The notes below the pieces were generated by a model. That model did no database searches. It was not told where the DNA came from and saw only the letters and a program-made list of their open reading frames with translations. A program made the position numbers and the translations under genes. This document shows positions 43,430 to 50,983 of a DNA stretch of 64,000 bases, one piece after another (within the stretch, counting starts at the first letter, position 1; every line of letters starts with the position of its first letter). The stretch is taken from assembly GCF_011297335.1 (NCBI RefSeq), contig NZ_JAAOTJ010000013.1, positions 62,001 through 126,000 on the forward strand, written 5' to 3'. The stretch is from Catellatospora methionotrophica (GTDB lineage Bacteria; Actinomycetota; Actinomycetes; Mycobacteriales; Micromonosporaceae).

Positions 43430-44577
43430 GCGACGACGAGCGTTTGCGCCGCTGGCGGCTGGTCCTGGGCGGAGAGGGCGCCGAAGGCACCGGCGTCGCA
43501 CTGGCCGGGACGGACAAGGGCATGGACGAGGCCCTGGCCGCCCTCTACCGCGACGGCGACGGCGAGGGCGGCTCCGGCCGCAGCGCCGGGCTGGGCGGCA
43601 GCGCGCCGAAGGTGGCCCGCTGGCTCGGCGACATCCGGCAGTACTTCCCTTCCACCGTGGTCCAGGTCATGCAGGCCGACGCGATCGAACGGCTCAACCT
43701 GACCCGGTTGCTGGTCGAACCGGAGATGCTGGAGGCCGTCGAACCCGACGTGCACCTGGTCGGCACGCTGCTGTCACTGAACAAGGTGATGCCCGACAAG
43801 GCCCGCACCACCGCCCGCATGGTCGTCGCGAAGGTCGTCGCGGAGCTGGAACGCCGCGTCGCGCAGCGCACCCGGGCCGCGATCACCGGTGCCGTCAACC
43901 GCGCCGCCCGGATCACCCGCCCGCGTCACCGCGACATCGACTGGAACCGCACCATCCGCGCCAACCTCAAGCACTACCAGGCCGAACACCGCACCGTCGT
44001 GCCGGAGCGGCTGATCGGCTACGGCCGCCAGACCCGGTCCGTGCACCGTGATGTGGTGCTGTGCGTGGACCAGTCCGGCTCGATGGCCGCGTCGGTGGTC
44101 TACTCCGGAGTGTTCGCCGCCGTGCTGGCGTCGATGAAATGCCTGCGTACGTCGCTTGTCGTGTTCGACACCGCGGTCGTGGACCTCACCGACGAGCTGC
44201 ACGACCCGGTCGAGGTGCTGTTCGGTACACAGCTGGGCGGCGGCACCGACATCAACCGGGCCATCGCCTACTGCCAGGGCCTGATCACCCGTCCCCGGGA
44301 CAGCATCTTCATCCTCATCAGCGACCTCTACGAGGGCGGGGTGCGCGCGGAGATGCTGCGCCGCGTCGCCACCATGAAAGCCGCCGGGGTGCAGGTCATC
44401 GTCCTGCTCGCACTGTCCGATGAAGGTGCCCCGGCGTACGACCACAGCAACGCCTCGGCCCTGGCCGCGATGGGGGTCCCCTCGTTCGCGTGCACACCGG
44501 ACGCGTTCCCGGAACTGATGGCGGCCGCGATCGAACGCCGGGAACTCCAGCCGATCATCGAGAAGATGGGGCGCTGA
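43426..44577 (+). CDS. VWA domain protein of the MoxR operon
   Basis: The 383-residue protein has an N-terminal helical region and a C-terminal VWA domain with MIDAS motif VDQSGSM (214-220), a later GGGTDINRAI threonine motif and ILISDLYEGG. The MIDAS motif is complete (DxSxS, Thr, Asp). GTG start overlaps the DUF5682 stop. It is the last gene of the operon and the canonical partner of the MoxR ATPase. Confidence 0.93.
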   Translation: MSDDERLRRWRLVLGGEGAEGTGVALAGTDKGMDEALAALYRDGDGEGGSGRSAGLGGSAPKVARWLGDIRQYFPSTVVQVMQADAIERLNLTRLLVEPEMLEAVEPDVHLVGTLLSLNKVMPDKARTTARMVVAKVVAELERRVAQRTRAAITGAVNRAARITRPRHRDIDWNRTIRANLKHYQAEHRTVVPERLIGYGRQTRSVHRDVVLCVDQSGSMAASVVYSGVFAAVLASMKCLRTSLVVFDTAVVDLTDELHDPVEVLFGTQLGGGTDINRAIAYCQGLITRPRDSIFILISDLYEGGVRAEMLRRVATMKAAGVQVIVLLALSDEGAPAYDHSNASALAAMGVPSFACTPDAFPELMAAAIERRELQPIIEKMGR

Positions 44578-44604
44578 GCCACGGATCAGCCACAACGCAC
44601 GGAC

Positions 44605-44644
44605 CCGGCCGCGCTGACCTGGGGAGGTTGACGGGCGCGGCCGG
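44605..44644. terminator. Inverted repeat after the SWIM/VWA operon
   Basis: CCGGCCGCGC (44605-44614) pairs with GCGCGGCCGG (44635-44644) with a 20-nt loop. It lies in the 199-bp gap between the operon end and the convergent PGPGW protein gene. There is no T-tract. Confidence 0.4.
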
Positions 44645-44776
44645 ATCACTCTGATCACACCGCCTGCCACGCGTCCGGTCAAGTCCTCCGGACGTACGGG
44701 CCCTGCTGTCCGGAGCGCTCGCCCGCCCCGCTCACCGGTGGTCTCGGTGCTGCGTCCGGCACGTCCGGCCGCCCGC

Positions 44777-45205
44777 TCAACGGGTGTTCACGTAGGCCCA
44801 CGCCTGGCTGACCACGTTGATGCCGAAGCTGTACCGCAGTGTGGTGAGCAGCACGGCGGCCACGAACACCAGCCCGGCCAGCCCGATCAGCACGCGGACC
44901 AGCAGCGACTGGCGCGTGACCCACCCGGTCCAGCCGCGCACCTTGTCCTTGGTGAACTGCAGCAGGTGGCGTGCCCACACGAACTCGATCGCCCAGATCG
45001 CCAGACCGCCGATCACGATCAGCCAGCCCGGCCCCGGCAGCGGGATGAGCAGGATCCCGATCGCGACCACGACCGCGCCCAGCACCCCGATGATCACTTT
45101 GAGCGCTACTGCCCCGGTCGGATTAGCCCGAACGGTCTGATGCGCTATCCGTGCCCGGTCCCGCCAGGAGCTGGAGCCCTGAGGAAAGTCCGGTTTGTCG
45201 CTCAT
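44777..45205 (-). CDS. TIGR02611 (PGPGW) family membrane protein
   Basis: The ~142-residue protein has the PLPGPGWLIVIGGLAIWA motif after a first helix (ALKVIIGVLGAVVVAIGILL). A third helix (VRVLIGLAGLVFVAAVLLTT) lies near the C-terminus. The PGPGW family is a common actinobacterial membrane protein of unknown function. The ATG at 45205 is preferred to 45226 because AAGGGTGGGGAG lies directly upstream. Confidence 0.88.
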   Translation of the reverse strand: MSDKPDFPQGSSSWRDRARIAHQTVRANPTGAVALKVIIGVLGAVVVAIGILLIPLPGPGWLIVIGGLAIWAIEFVWARHLLQFTKDKVRGWTGWVTRQSLLVRVLIGLAGLVFVAAVLLTTLRYSFGINVVSQAWAYVNTR

Positions 45206-45496
45206 CTCCCCACCCTTGTCAGCCATGTCGCCAGGGTCGCGGAATCACCCGTCACCAACCCCGATGACTGGACGTTACCGGAGTGTGTCGACGGTCCTGG
45301 CCGGCATCGCATATCAGCAATACCGGCAAAAGCACGGCATCTTACTCCCTGTAGGTAGGTCCGTGCCCCCGTAATCATCGATCTTCCCGCTATCGGGTGA
45401 GATCGAACGATGACGGAGCGTATAGGGGAGGGTCACCTTGAGTATGGGAGGGGCGGGGCGGTCAAGCTCCGCCGCAGTGCCGGGGGGAGTACGTCC

Positions 45497-45928
45497 ATGA
45501 GTGCTATCCGTCCTACGACCGTCGAGGTCGAGACATCGTTGCGGCTGGTCGCGCCCGACGCGACCTCGCTTCCGGTGCGGGCGAGTCTTCGCTACGACCC
45601 GGTCGACCCGTACGCGGTGCATGTGCTCTTCCATGCCGAGTCTGCCGGTGGCGAGGCGGTGAGCTGGTCGTTCGCCCGAGAACTGCTGGTCACCGGACTC
45701 GACGAACCGGCCGGCATCGGCGACGTGCGGGTCTGGCCCTGGGCCACCCCGCGCGGAGACTTCGTCGCGCTCGCCCTGTCGTCACCCGACGGCAACGCGC
45801 TCTTCGAAGTACCGCGAAGCGTGCTCGTACGCTTCCTGCGCCGCACCTACGTCGTGGTTCCCCGCGGTCGCGAGACCGACCACCTCGACGTCGACGCGGC
45901 GGTCAACCGGCTGCTCGCCGGACGATGA
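45497..45928 (+). CDS. SsgA/SsgB-family sporulation and cell division regulator
   Basis: The 143-residue protein matches the SsgA-like family along its length: SLRLVAPDATSLPVRASLRY, DPVDPYAVHVLFH, SWSFARELLVTGL and GDVRVWPWATPRGDFVALAL. SsgB recruits FtsZ to septum sites in sporulating aerial hyphae. Of the family, SsgB is the one conserved across morphologically complex actinomycetes, and the only visible copy here resembles it most. ATG has GGGGGGAG upstream. A compound hairpin follows. Confidence 0.93.
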   Translation: MSAIRPTTVEVETSLRLVAPDATSLPVRASLRYDPVDPYAVHVLFHAESAGGEAVSWSFARELLVTGLDEPAGIGDVRVWPWATPRGDFVALALSSPDGNALFEVPRSVLVRFLRRTYVVVPRGRETDHLDVDAAVNRLLAGR

Positions 45929-45993
45929 TCAACTGCTGACCAGCGGCGGTCAGCAGGATGATCACTCCCTTGAGCTAGGCGAACTCCGGCCGG

Positions 45994-46060
45994 ACACCCG
46001 GTCAGCACTCCGACGAGGTGCTCACGTTGAGCACCTCGTCTCGTGCTGTCCGGGTGTTTT
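45994..46060 (+). terminator. Nested compound terminator after the SsgB-like gene
   Basis: Inner perfect 13-bp arms (46012-46024 and 46028-46040, loop CGT) sit inside outer 15-bp arms with one mismatch (45994-46008 and 46043-46057), followed by TTTTG. The resulting ~60-nt stem plus short T-run is a good terminator between the ssg gene and tRNA-Val. Confidence 0.8.
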
Positions 46061-46134
46061 GTCGGACTCGACACGCGGGAGGGGTACCGAGATGCGTCAG
46101 CCGCCCCGGGTGCTGTAGAGTTCCATCTCGTTGC

Positions 46135-46209
46135 GGGCGATTGGCGCAGCGGGAGCGCGCTTCCTTCACACGGAAGAGGTCACTGGTTCGATCCCAGTAT
46201 CGCCCACCA
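46135..46209 (+). tRNA. tRNA-Val (CAC)
   Basis: The cloverleaf is complete, with GGGCGAT pairing ATCGCCC, anticodon loop TTCACAC (CAC), discriminator A and encoded CCA (46207-46209). It differs from the minus-strand tRNA-Val(GAC) at 26936-27010 at only four positions, including the first anticodon base. A TAGAGT -10-like element lies about 20 nt upstream. Confidence 0.97.
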
Positions 46210-46234
46210 ATACAATACGGACATTTCGCCGTAT

Positions 46235-46265
46235 CGAAGTCCCGGCCCTATGGGCTGGGACTTCG
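46235..46265 (+). terminator. Terminator of tRNA-Val(CAC)
   Basis: CGAAGTCCC (46235-46243) pairs with GGGACTTCG (46257-46265), with an inner GGCCC/GGGCT stem. A close copy of this trailer recurs at 49335-49390. Confidence 0.7.
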
Positions 46266-46485
46266 CTCGTTGATGGTGTCGATAGGTCGATGTGCCCGAC
46301 CCTCACAGCGGCGCAGCCGACCTGCCGACAGCTGACTTTCAGACCCTCTACGACCCCACCCGAACCCGTCTCACGGAGGCCTGATCGACGAAAGCGGAGT
46401 CCCTGGTCTCGAGGGTGTCTTGGAATGACTCACCTCGAAACCGGAACTCCGCTTTTCTCAATCGCGCGACACGTCACCCTGACAA

Positions 46486-46514
46486 CCAACGCCGCTCTAA
46501 CCGAGCGGCGTTGG
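46486..46514 (-). terminator. Hairpin at the 3' end of the ThuA-LamG gene
   Basis: Perfect 12-bp arms CCAACGCCGCTC (46486-46497) and GAGCGGCGTTGG (46503-46514) with a 5-nt loop lie 16 nt beyond the stop codon of the minus-strand gene. Likely terminator. Confidence 0.75.
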
Positions 46515-46530
46515 GACTAGCGCAGCGCGT

Positions 46531-48741
46531 TCACCGGCGACCCGAGTACAGCTGCGTCACGTGCTCGGCGCTGAGCTCGTAGCCGTATAGCCGGAAGTCG
46601 TCGATCAGTCCGTCGAACCGAGGGTCGCCCCAGCTCGTTCCGCCGATGAAGTTGGCCGTGGTGGTGCCTCCTACGCCCACGTTGCCGATGCCGATGGGAA
46701 AGTTGGTACGGGTGCCCTGGAGCACGCCGTTGAAGTAGATCTTGCCGGTAGAGCCGTTCATCGTGAACACCACATGGGTCCACTGGTTGAGCGGCAGGTC
46801 CCGGCCGGAGCCGAGCGTGAGGCGCTCCTGCGCCGGGTTTCCCGCCGCTTTGAAGGTGGCCCCGAAGCCGGTGGTTCCGCTGTTCGTGCCCGACTGGAGC
46901 AGGAAGAACGTGTCCGTGCTGCTGCCGATCTGCAGCAGTGGCACCCAGTTCGGGAGGGTGTCCGGACGCGCCCAGAAGGACACCGCGAACTGGTTGGTCA
47001 GTCCGGCCTGGATGTTGTCGGGCAGCCTGACCTGGTTGCCGGAGCTCGCGGCGCCGCCCGGCAGGTTCACCGCGCTGCCGAACCGACCGGCCGCCCAGGA
47101 CGTCGCACCCTGCAGCGCGGCCGCACCGATCGACGCCTTCGCGCCCGAGTTCCCGGCGGCGGTGCCGGTGTTCTCGTTGAAGGTGTAGCGCACGGCGCTG
47201 CCCTCGTTGTACATCGCCGTCACCTGCGAACCGTTCAGCGCCGACGACGTGTACACCCGGACGTCGTCGATCAGCCCGTCGAAGGCGGCGTCGCCGTAGC
47301 CGTTGCGGCCCAGCCAGTTGTTGGCCGTCGAGCCGATGCCGGTCATGGTGACGGTCAGGTCGGAACGGCTCGCGATCGCCGCGCCGTTGAGGTACAGCGT
47401 GCCGGTCGAGCCCTGCCGGGTGAACGCGACGTGGTTCCACTGGTTGGCGACCACGTCCCGGACGGGATTGGCGTACACCCGCTCCTCGGGACCGGTCTTC
47501 GCCTTGAAGCTGGCGGCGAGTCCGGTGTTGCCGCTGACCTGGGTCTGCATCTGGATGTGGAAGTAGCTCCCGGTGCCGCCGAGGCCGTCACCGATGTGGA
47601 ACATGCTGGTCCAGTTGCTCTTGGTGTCGGGACGCACCCAGAACCCGACGGTGAAGTTCGCCGCGTTCTGCAGCAGGTTGTCCGGCAGGTCGACCGCGTT
47701 GGCGGTGCTGCCGCCGGGCAGGTTGACCGCCTTGCCGAGGATGCCGTTGGTTGACCAGCCGGTGGTCCCGGTCAGCACGGCCGAGCCGATGCTGCCGAGG
47801 CTGCCGGAGTTGGCGCCGACGGTGCCGGTGCCCTCCTCGAACTCATAGCGGACCGGGACACCGGCCGGGGGCGGCGGCGGTGAGCAGTCGGCGCTCAGCA
47901 GCCCGGCGGCGTAGGCGAGGCCGTTCTTCATCTGGGCCCGCATGTAGGCCTCGGAGTAGGCAGAGCCCTCGTGGCCCATCGCGGTGTACCAGGACCGGCC
48001 GGAGTCGATCTTCTGGCACCAGGTGATCGGGTGGGGGGAACCGTTGGCGCCACCGCCGTAGGACGACTCGTCGGCCTCGATCAGGGTGCGGACGTTGGGT
48101 GCGGGGTTGACCACCCAGTCGTACCATTCGTCGCTGCGGGTGATCGAGGCGGTCACGCCCTGGGTCAGCGGGTGGCTGGTGTCCGGCACGAACACGCGAC
48201 CGGGCCGAACGCCGGGGTTCTCCGGATGTCCCTCGGAGACGGCGCCGACGAGGCGGTAGTAGAACGGGTTGACGTCGTGCTCGCTCTGCCCGACCGACCA
48301 GCCGGCGTAGTGCATGCCCATGTAGCCGCCGCCACCGCGGATGTAGGCCTCCAGGGCGGAGCGCTGGGCCGCGTCGAACAGCACGCCACCGGTCTGCGCG
48401 AAGACCACGGCGTCCTTGGTGGCGAGGTTCACGGTGGTGAAGGCTGCGGGGTCCTCGGTCTCCTGGATGTCCACCGGCAGGTTGTACTGCGTGCCGAGCT
48501 GGGTGGCCAGGTCACGCACGGCCTGCCGGGCCTGCACGTGGGAGGCGTGGAAATTGGACTTGTAGAACAGCAGTACGGCGAGCCGACCGTCGTCGCCGGG
48601 TGCCGCGAGGGCTGCGGTGGGGGCGGCGATGGAGGCCGTCGTCCCGGCGACCAGCGCCAGCGCGACGAACGCCGGGGCGAACACCCGCCATCGAACGGCA
48701 CGTGCGAGGACGGGGAGCGGGGAGTACCGGGGCACCTTCAT
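46531..48741 (-). CDS. Secreted ThuA-domain protein with two LamG domains
   Basis: The ~736-residue protein has a long signal peptide (FVALALVAGTTASIAAPTA, cleavage near ALA-AP). A ThuA-like domain of the glutamine-amidotransferase-like fold follows (LAVLLFYKSNFHASHVQ, GGGGYMGMHYAGWSVG, YYRLVGA, ITWCQKIDSGRSWYTAMGH). After a PPPPP hinge come two LamG/concanavalin-like domains (NHVAFTRQGSTGTLYLNG, THVVFTMNGSTGKIYFNG). ThuA-domain proteins are linked to glycan use in actinomycetes. The ATG at 48741 with AAAGGACG upstream was preferred over 48765. Confidence 0.88.
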   Translation of the reverse strand: MKVPRYSPLPVLARAVRWRVFAPAFVALALVAGTTASIAAPTAALAAPGDDGRLAVLLFYKSNFHASHVQARQAVRDLATQLGTQYNLPVDIQETEDPAAFTTVNLATKDAVVFAQTGGVLFDAAQRSALEAYIRGGGGYMGMHYAGWSVGQSEHDVNPFYYRLVGAVSEGHPENPGVRPGRVFVPDTSHPLTQGVTASITRSDEWYDWVVNPAPNVRTLIEADESSYGGGANGSPHPITWCQKIDSGRSWYTAMGHEGSAYSEAYMRAQMKNGLAYAAGLLSADCSPPPPPAGVPVRYEFEEGTGTVGANSGSLGSIGSAVLTGTTGWSTNGILGKAVNLPGGSTANAVDLPDNLLQNAANFTVGFWVRPDTKSNWTSMFHIGDGLGGTGSYFHIQMQTQVSGNTGLAASFKAKTGPEERVYANPVRDVVANQWNHVAFTRQGSTGTLYLNGAAIASRSDLTVTMTGIGSTANNWLGRNGYGDAAFDGLIDDVRVYTSSALNGSQVTAMYNEGSAVRYTFNENTGTAAGNSGAKASIGAAALQGATSWAAGRFGSAVNLPGGAASSGNQVRLPDNIQAGLTNQFAVSFWARPDTLPNWVPLLQIGSSTDTFFLLQSGTNSGTTGFGATFKAAGNPAQERLTLGSGRDLPLNQWTHVVFTMNGSTGKIYFNGVLQGTRTNFPIGIGNVGVGGTTTANFIGGTSWGDPRFDGLIDDFRLYGYELSAEHVTQLYSGRR

Positions 48742-48830
48742 GAGACGTCCTTTGGGGTTCGGCATGGCGGATACCACCACCGGAGGGATTGAACGTAAAC
48801 ACTTCTTAACACAAGTAAGTGAACCTCGTC

Positions 48831-48867
48831 CATATACTCGAACATCACTGCGACAGGTTCGTATATG
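48831..48867 (-). promoter_or_regulatory. AT-rich dyad upstream of the ThuA-LamG gene
   Basis: CATATACTCGAAC (48831-48843) is nearly the reverse complement of GTTCGTATATG (48857-48867). A second dyad, CACTT...AAGTG within 48801-48821, lies closer to the gene. Both are in the 5' region of the minus-strand gene and are candidate repressor sites, for example for a sugar-responsive LacI-type factor. Confidence 0.4.
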
Positions 48868-49304
48868 TGAATCGAATCCCGAATCCGTATTGCGGGAGGC
48901 GTGCCCCGCACCGGCCGATGGAGTCACGACCCGGGCGGTCTCACCGGCGCGGTAGTGTTCGTGCCTTCATGTGAACTCCTTGGTGTTGAGGTCGGTTCCG
49001 CCACGCAGCGCCCTGCTCATGGAGCAGCAGCACGCTCCAGCGGCGTACGCGTCGTGGCCGGGGCCGGGGCCGGTTGTCTGCGTCAGCCGGACGGCAGGCC
49101 CGGCAGCTGCCGCGCGATCGTGGGTGACCCGCCCGGCCATGACCGTGGCGGCGACGGGGACCTGCGCGAGGTCGTGCGATCGACGTCGTTGTTTGGGTCG
49201 TGTGGCCCCTCCGACACCAATACACGGCACGCCGGGCACCGACGGACTACATTCGCCGGGATCGCACCGCGGTGACGGTCACAACCGGCCCCTGAGCTCG
49301 GGGA

Positions 49305-49390
49305 CGCGGTTCGGATTGTTCGGGGCATGGTCGACCCATACAATGCGGACATATGGCCGTTTGAAGTCCAAGCTCGTTGAGCTGGGACTT
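49305..49390. other. Decayed tRNA 3' end plus duplicated tRNA-Val trailer
   Basis: 49335-49390 closely follows the sequence after tRNA-Val(CAC) (46204-46265): CCCA, TACAATxCGGACAT, a GCCGT spacer and a hairpin with AAGTCC/GGACTT arms (49364-49390). Just before it, CGGTTCGGATT at 49306-49316 resembles a T-arm. The same motif recurs at 52404-52414. This suggests a former attachment site or tRNA duplicate. Confidence 0.45.
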
Positions 49391-49735
49391 CGTCCGTTCT
49401 TCGGGTCCGGTAAGTGGCTATAGCGTTGCAACGCCCGATTAGCTCAGCGCGAACCACTGCTGCAGCCAAAGCGAGATGGCCCGGCTAGACGAAGCAATTG
49501 ACCTCCTTGCTGCCAGTGGTGGCAACCTGGCAGCAAGGAGGGCTGTTGAGTTCGGCTGCTCTGCAGGTGCCGTGGAGCTCGTGCGTGTGGGGACTCCGAA
49601 GGCGTCAGTCGGTAGCGACGGGGTGACCAGTTGTACGAACTCAGTGGGCAACCGTGCTGCGTGTAATCCACCATTTCGCCCCGCTCGGCGGTTGTTGGGA
49701 GGGCGACGACAAGCTATCGCCGGTCCTACGCTCGC

Positions 49736-50872
49736 ATGATGGGGTTCTCGATCAAGCTAGCGCCGGGTGTGCGGATCCGCGCGTCGTCCCGAGGTATCCG
49801 TACGAGCGTGGGACCGCGGATCGCGCGGGTTCACGTTGGTGCGGGACGTACCGGCGTCTCCACGGGTCTTGGCCCGGTCGGGTTCTACACGTCGCTGGGC
49901 GGCGGCCGCCGGCGAGGGGGAGGCACCAGCAGCGGGGTCTCTGCGGCAGCCGGCTATCAGCGACAGCTCGCGGCTCAGCAACGGCATGCAGTCCAGGTTG
50001 AGCGCGCCGATCGGGCGCGTGGTCTGGCTGACGCGTTCCTGCGCATCCTCAACCTGCACCGTGCCGATTTCACTCCCGCGGCACGTCCTGTGGCGCCAGC
50101 ACCGCAGCAGCCGAACCGCGCAGCGATCTACGTTCACTACGAGAAGCATGCGCTGGCCGGGCTGAGCATCTTCCAACGTGCTGAGCGCACTCAGGCCAAG
50201 CAACGCGCGGCGGGGTGGACAGAAGCAGAAGTGCAGCGGCTGTGGACAGCAGCCTGCGAACAGCGGGCACAGGTGCAGCAGTACTTCGACCACCGGTGGC
50301 ACCTGCTCACCACGAACGATCCCGACGTCGTCCTCGAGACGCTCAACCTAGCGTTCGAGGACAACGAAGCCCCCACGCTAGCCCTGGGCGTTACCGGAGC
50401 GGACACCTCGATCGTGATCCTGGCACCGTCGGTCGACCAGGTGGTGCCCGAGCAGATGCCCACGACTACCCAGGCAGGGAACCTCTCGTTCAAGAAGCTT
50501 CCTCAACGCGACCGCGCCGACTACTACAAGGTGTTCGTGTGCGGGCAGATGCTGGTCACTGTACGAGAGGCGTTCGCCGTGGCACCGGCGCTGACGACGG
50601 CCCGTGTTGCGGTGTTGAGGAATGACGGGGACGACGCCTACGGCAGGCCGCGGGCCGTGGCGATCATGGCGGCCACGTTCCAGAAGGCCGCGCTAGCTGG
50701 CGTGCAGTGGCAGACCACGGACGCGGGCAGGATTGTCAACGACGTCTCCGCGGACCGAATCTTCAACGAGCGCGGCCGCAGTGGAGAACTCGCGCCGATC
50801 AATCTGGCAGCTGAGCCCGACCTGGCGCTCCTGGTCGCCGCAGTTGACATCGACGAGCTCGCAGGCGAGTAG
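49736..50872 (+). CDS. DUF4236 domain protein with unknown C-terminal region
   Basis: The 378-residue protein begins with a DUF4236 domain (residues 1-60): FSIKLAPGVRIRASSRGIR, VGPRIARVHVG and VSTGLGPVGFYTSLGGG. The remaining ~300 residues are of unknown fold, with a helical stretch (FLRILNLHRADF, RAERTQAKQRAAGWTEAE) and a beta-rich C-terminal part (GVTGADTSIVILAPS, FVCGQMLVTVREAFAV). DUF4236 is often fused to diverse domains, including in mobile or defence contexts. It lies in the patchy accessory region and is convergent with the HEAT-like gene. Confidence 0.75.
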   Translation: MMGFSIKLAPGVRIRASSRGIRTSVGPRIARVHVGAGRTGVSTGLGPVGFYTSLGGGRRRGGGTSSGVSAAAGYQRQLAAQQRHAVQVERADRARGLADAFLRILNLHRADFTPAARPVAPAPQQPNRAAIYVHYEKHALAGLSIFQRAERTQAKQRAAGWTEAEVQRLWTAACEQRAQVQQYFDHRWHLLTTNDPDVVLETLNLAFEDNEAPTLALGVTGADTSIVILAPSVDQVVPEQMPTTTQAGNLSFKKLPQRDRADYYKVFVCGQMLVTVREAFAVAPALTTARVAVLRNDGDDAYGRPRAVAIMAATFQKAALAGVQWQTTDAGRIVNDVSADRIFNERGRSGELAPINLAAEPDLALLVAAVDIDELAGE

Positions 50873-50929
50873 ATCTACCTGATCCCGGCTTGATGGGCCG
50901 CCTTCAATGCGGGGTTGCCCGGCGGGATC

Positions 50930-50953
50930 CTGCCTCCGGCGGCCCGGAGGCAG
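50930..50953. terminator. Hairpin between convergent accessory genes
   Basis: CTGCCTCCGG (50930-50939) pairs perfectly with CCGGAGGCAG (50944-50953), loop 4 nt, between the DUF4236 gene and the convergent HEAT-like gene. No T-tract. Confidence 0.6.
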
Positions 50954-50983
50954 CAGCCCACAGGTTCGCGTGGTGCGTGGCGG

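Larger units (their letters stand above)
46210..46530. other. Intergenic region with hairpins and an imperfect inverted repeat
   Basis: This 321-bp stretch between tRNA-Val and the convergent ThuA gene has no credible gene. It holds the tRNA terminator (46235-46265), an imperfect inverted repeat with ~25-nt arms (46390-46415 and 46433-46457, around GAAAGCGGAGT), and the ThuA-gene hairpin at 46486-46514. The long repeat could be a decayed mobile-element end or another terminator. Confidence 0.55.
48742..49735. other. About 1 kb without a convincing gene; AT-rich promoter and tRNA-trailer remnants
   Basis: The first 150 bp (48780-48900) are unusually AT-rich and contain the promoter of the ThuA gene with two dyads. 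The rest holds only overlapping, biased frames on both strands. At 49335-49390 it carries a copy of the tRNA-Val(CAC) trailer with terminator, and at ~49433 the short GCCCGATTAGCTCAG, which looks like a tRNA 5' fragment. This is probably debris of integration events. Confidence 0.6.

Noticed and set aside
48967-49239. Small minus-strand frame with a CCCS cluster, considered as a ribosomal-peptide precursor
   Set aside because: No leader motif, no modification or transport genes nearby and heavy compositional bias; the region appears to be debris.
49433-49490. Complete tRNA gene at GCCCGATTAGCTCAG
   Set aside because: Only the first ~15 nt resemble a tRNA; no anticodon arm or matching 3' acceptor strand follows.
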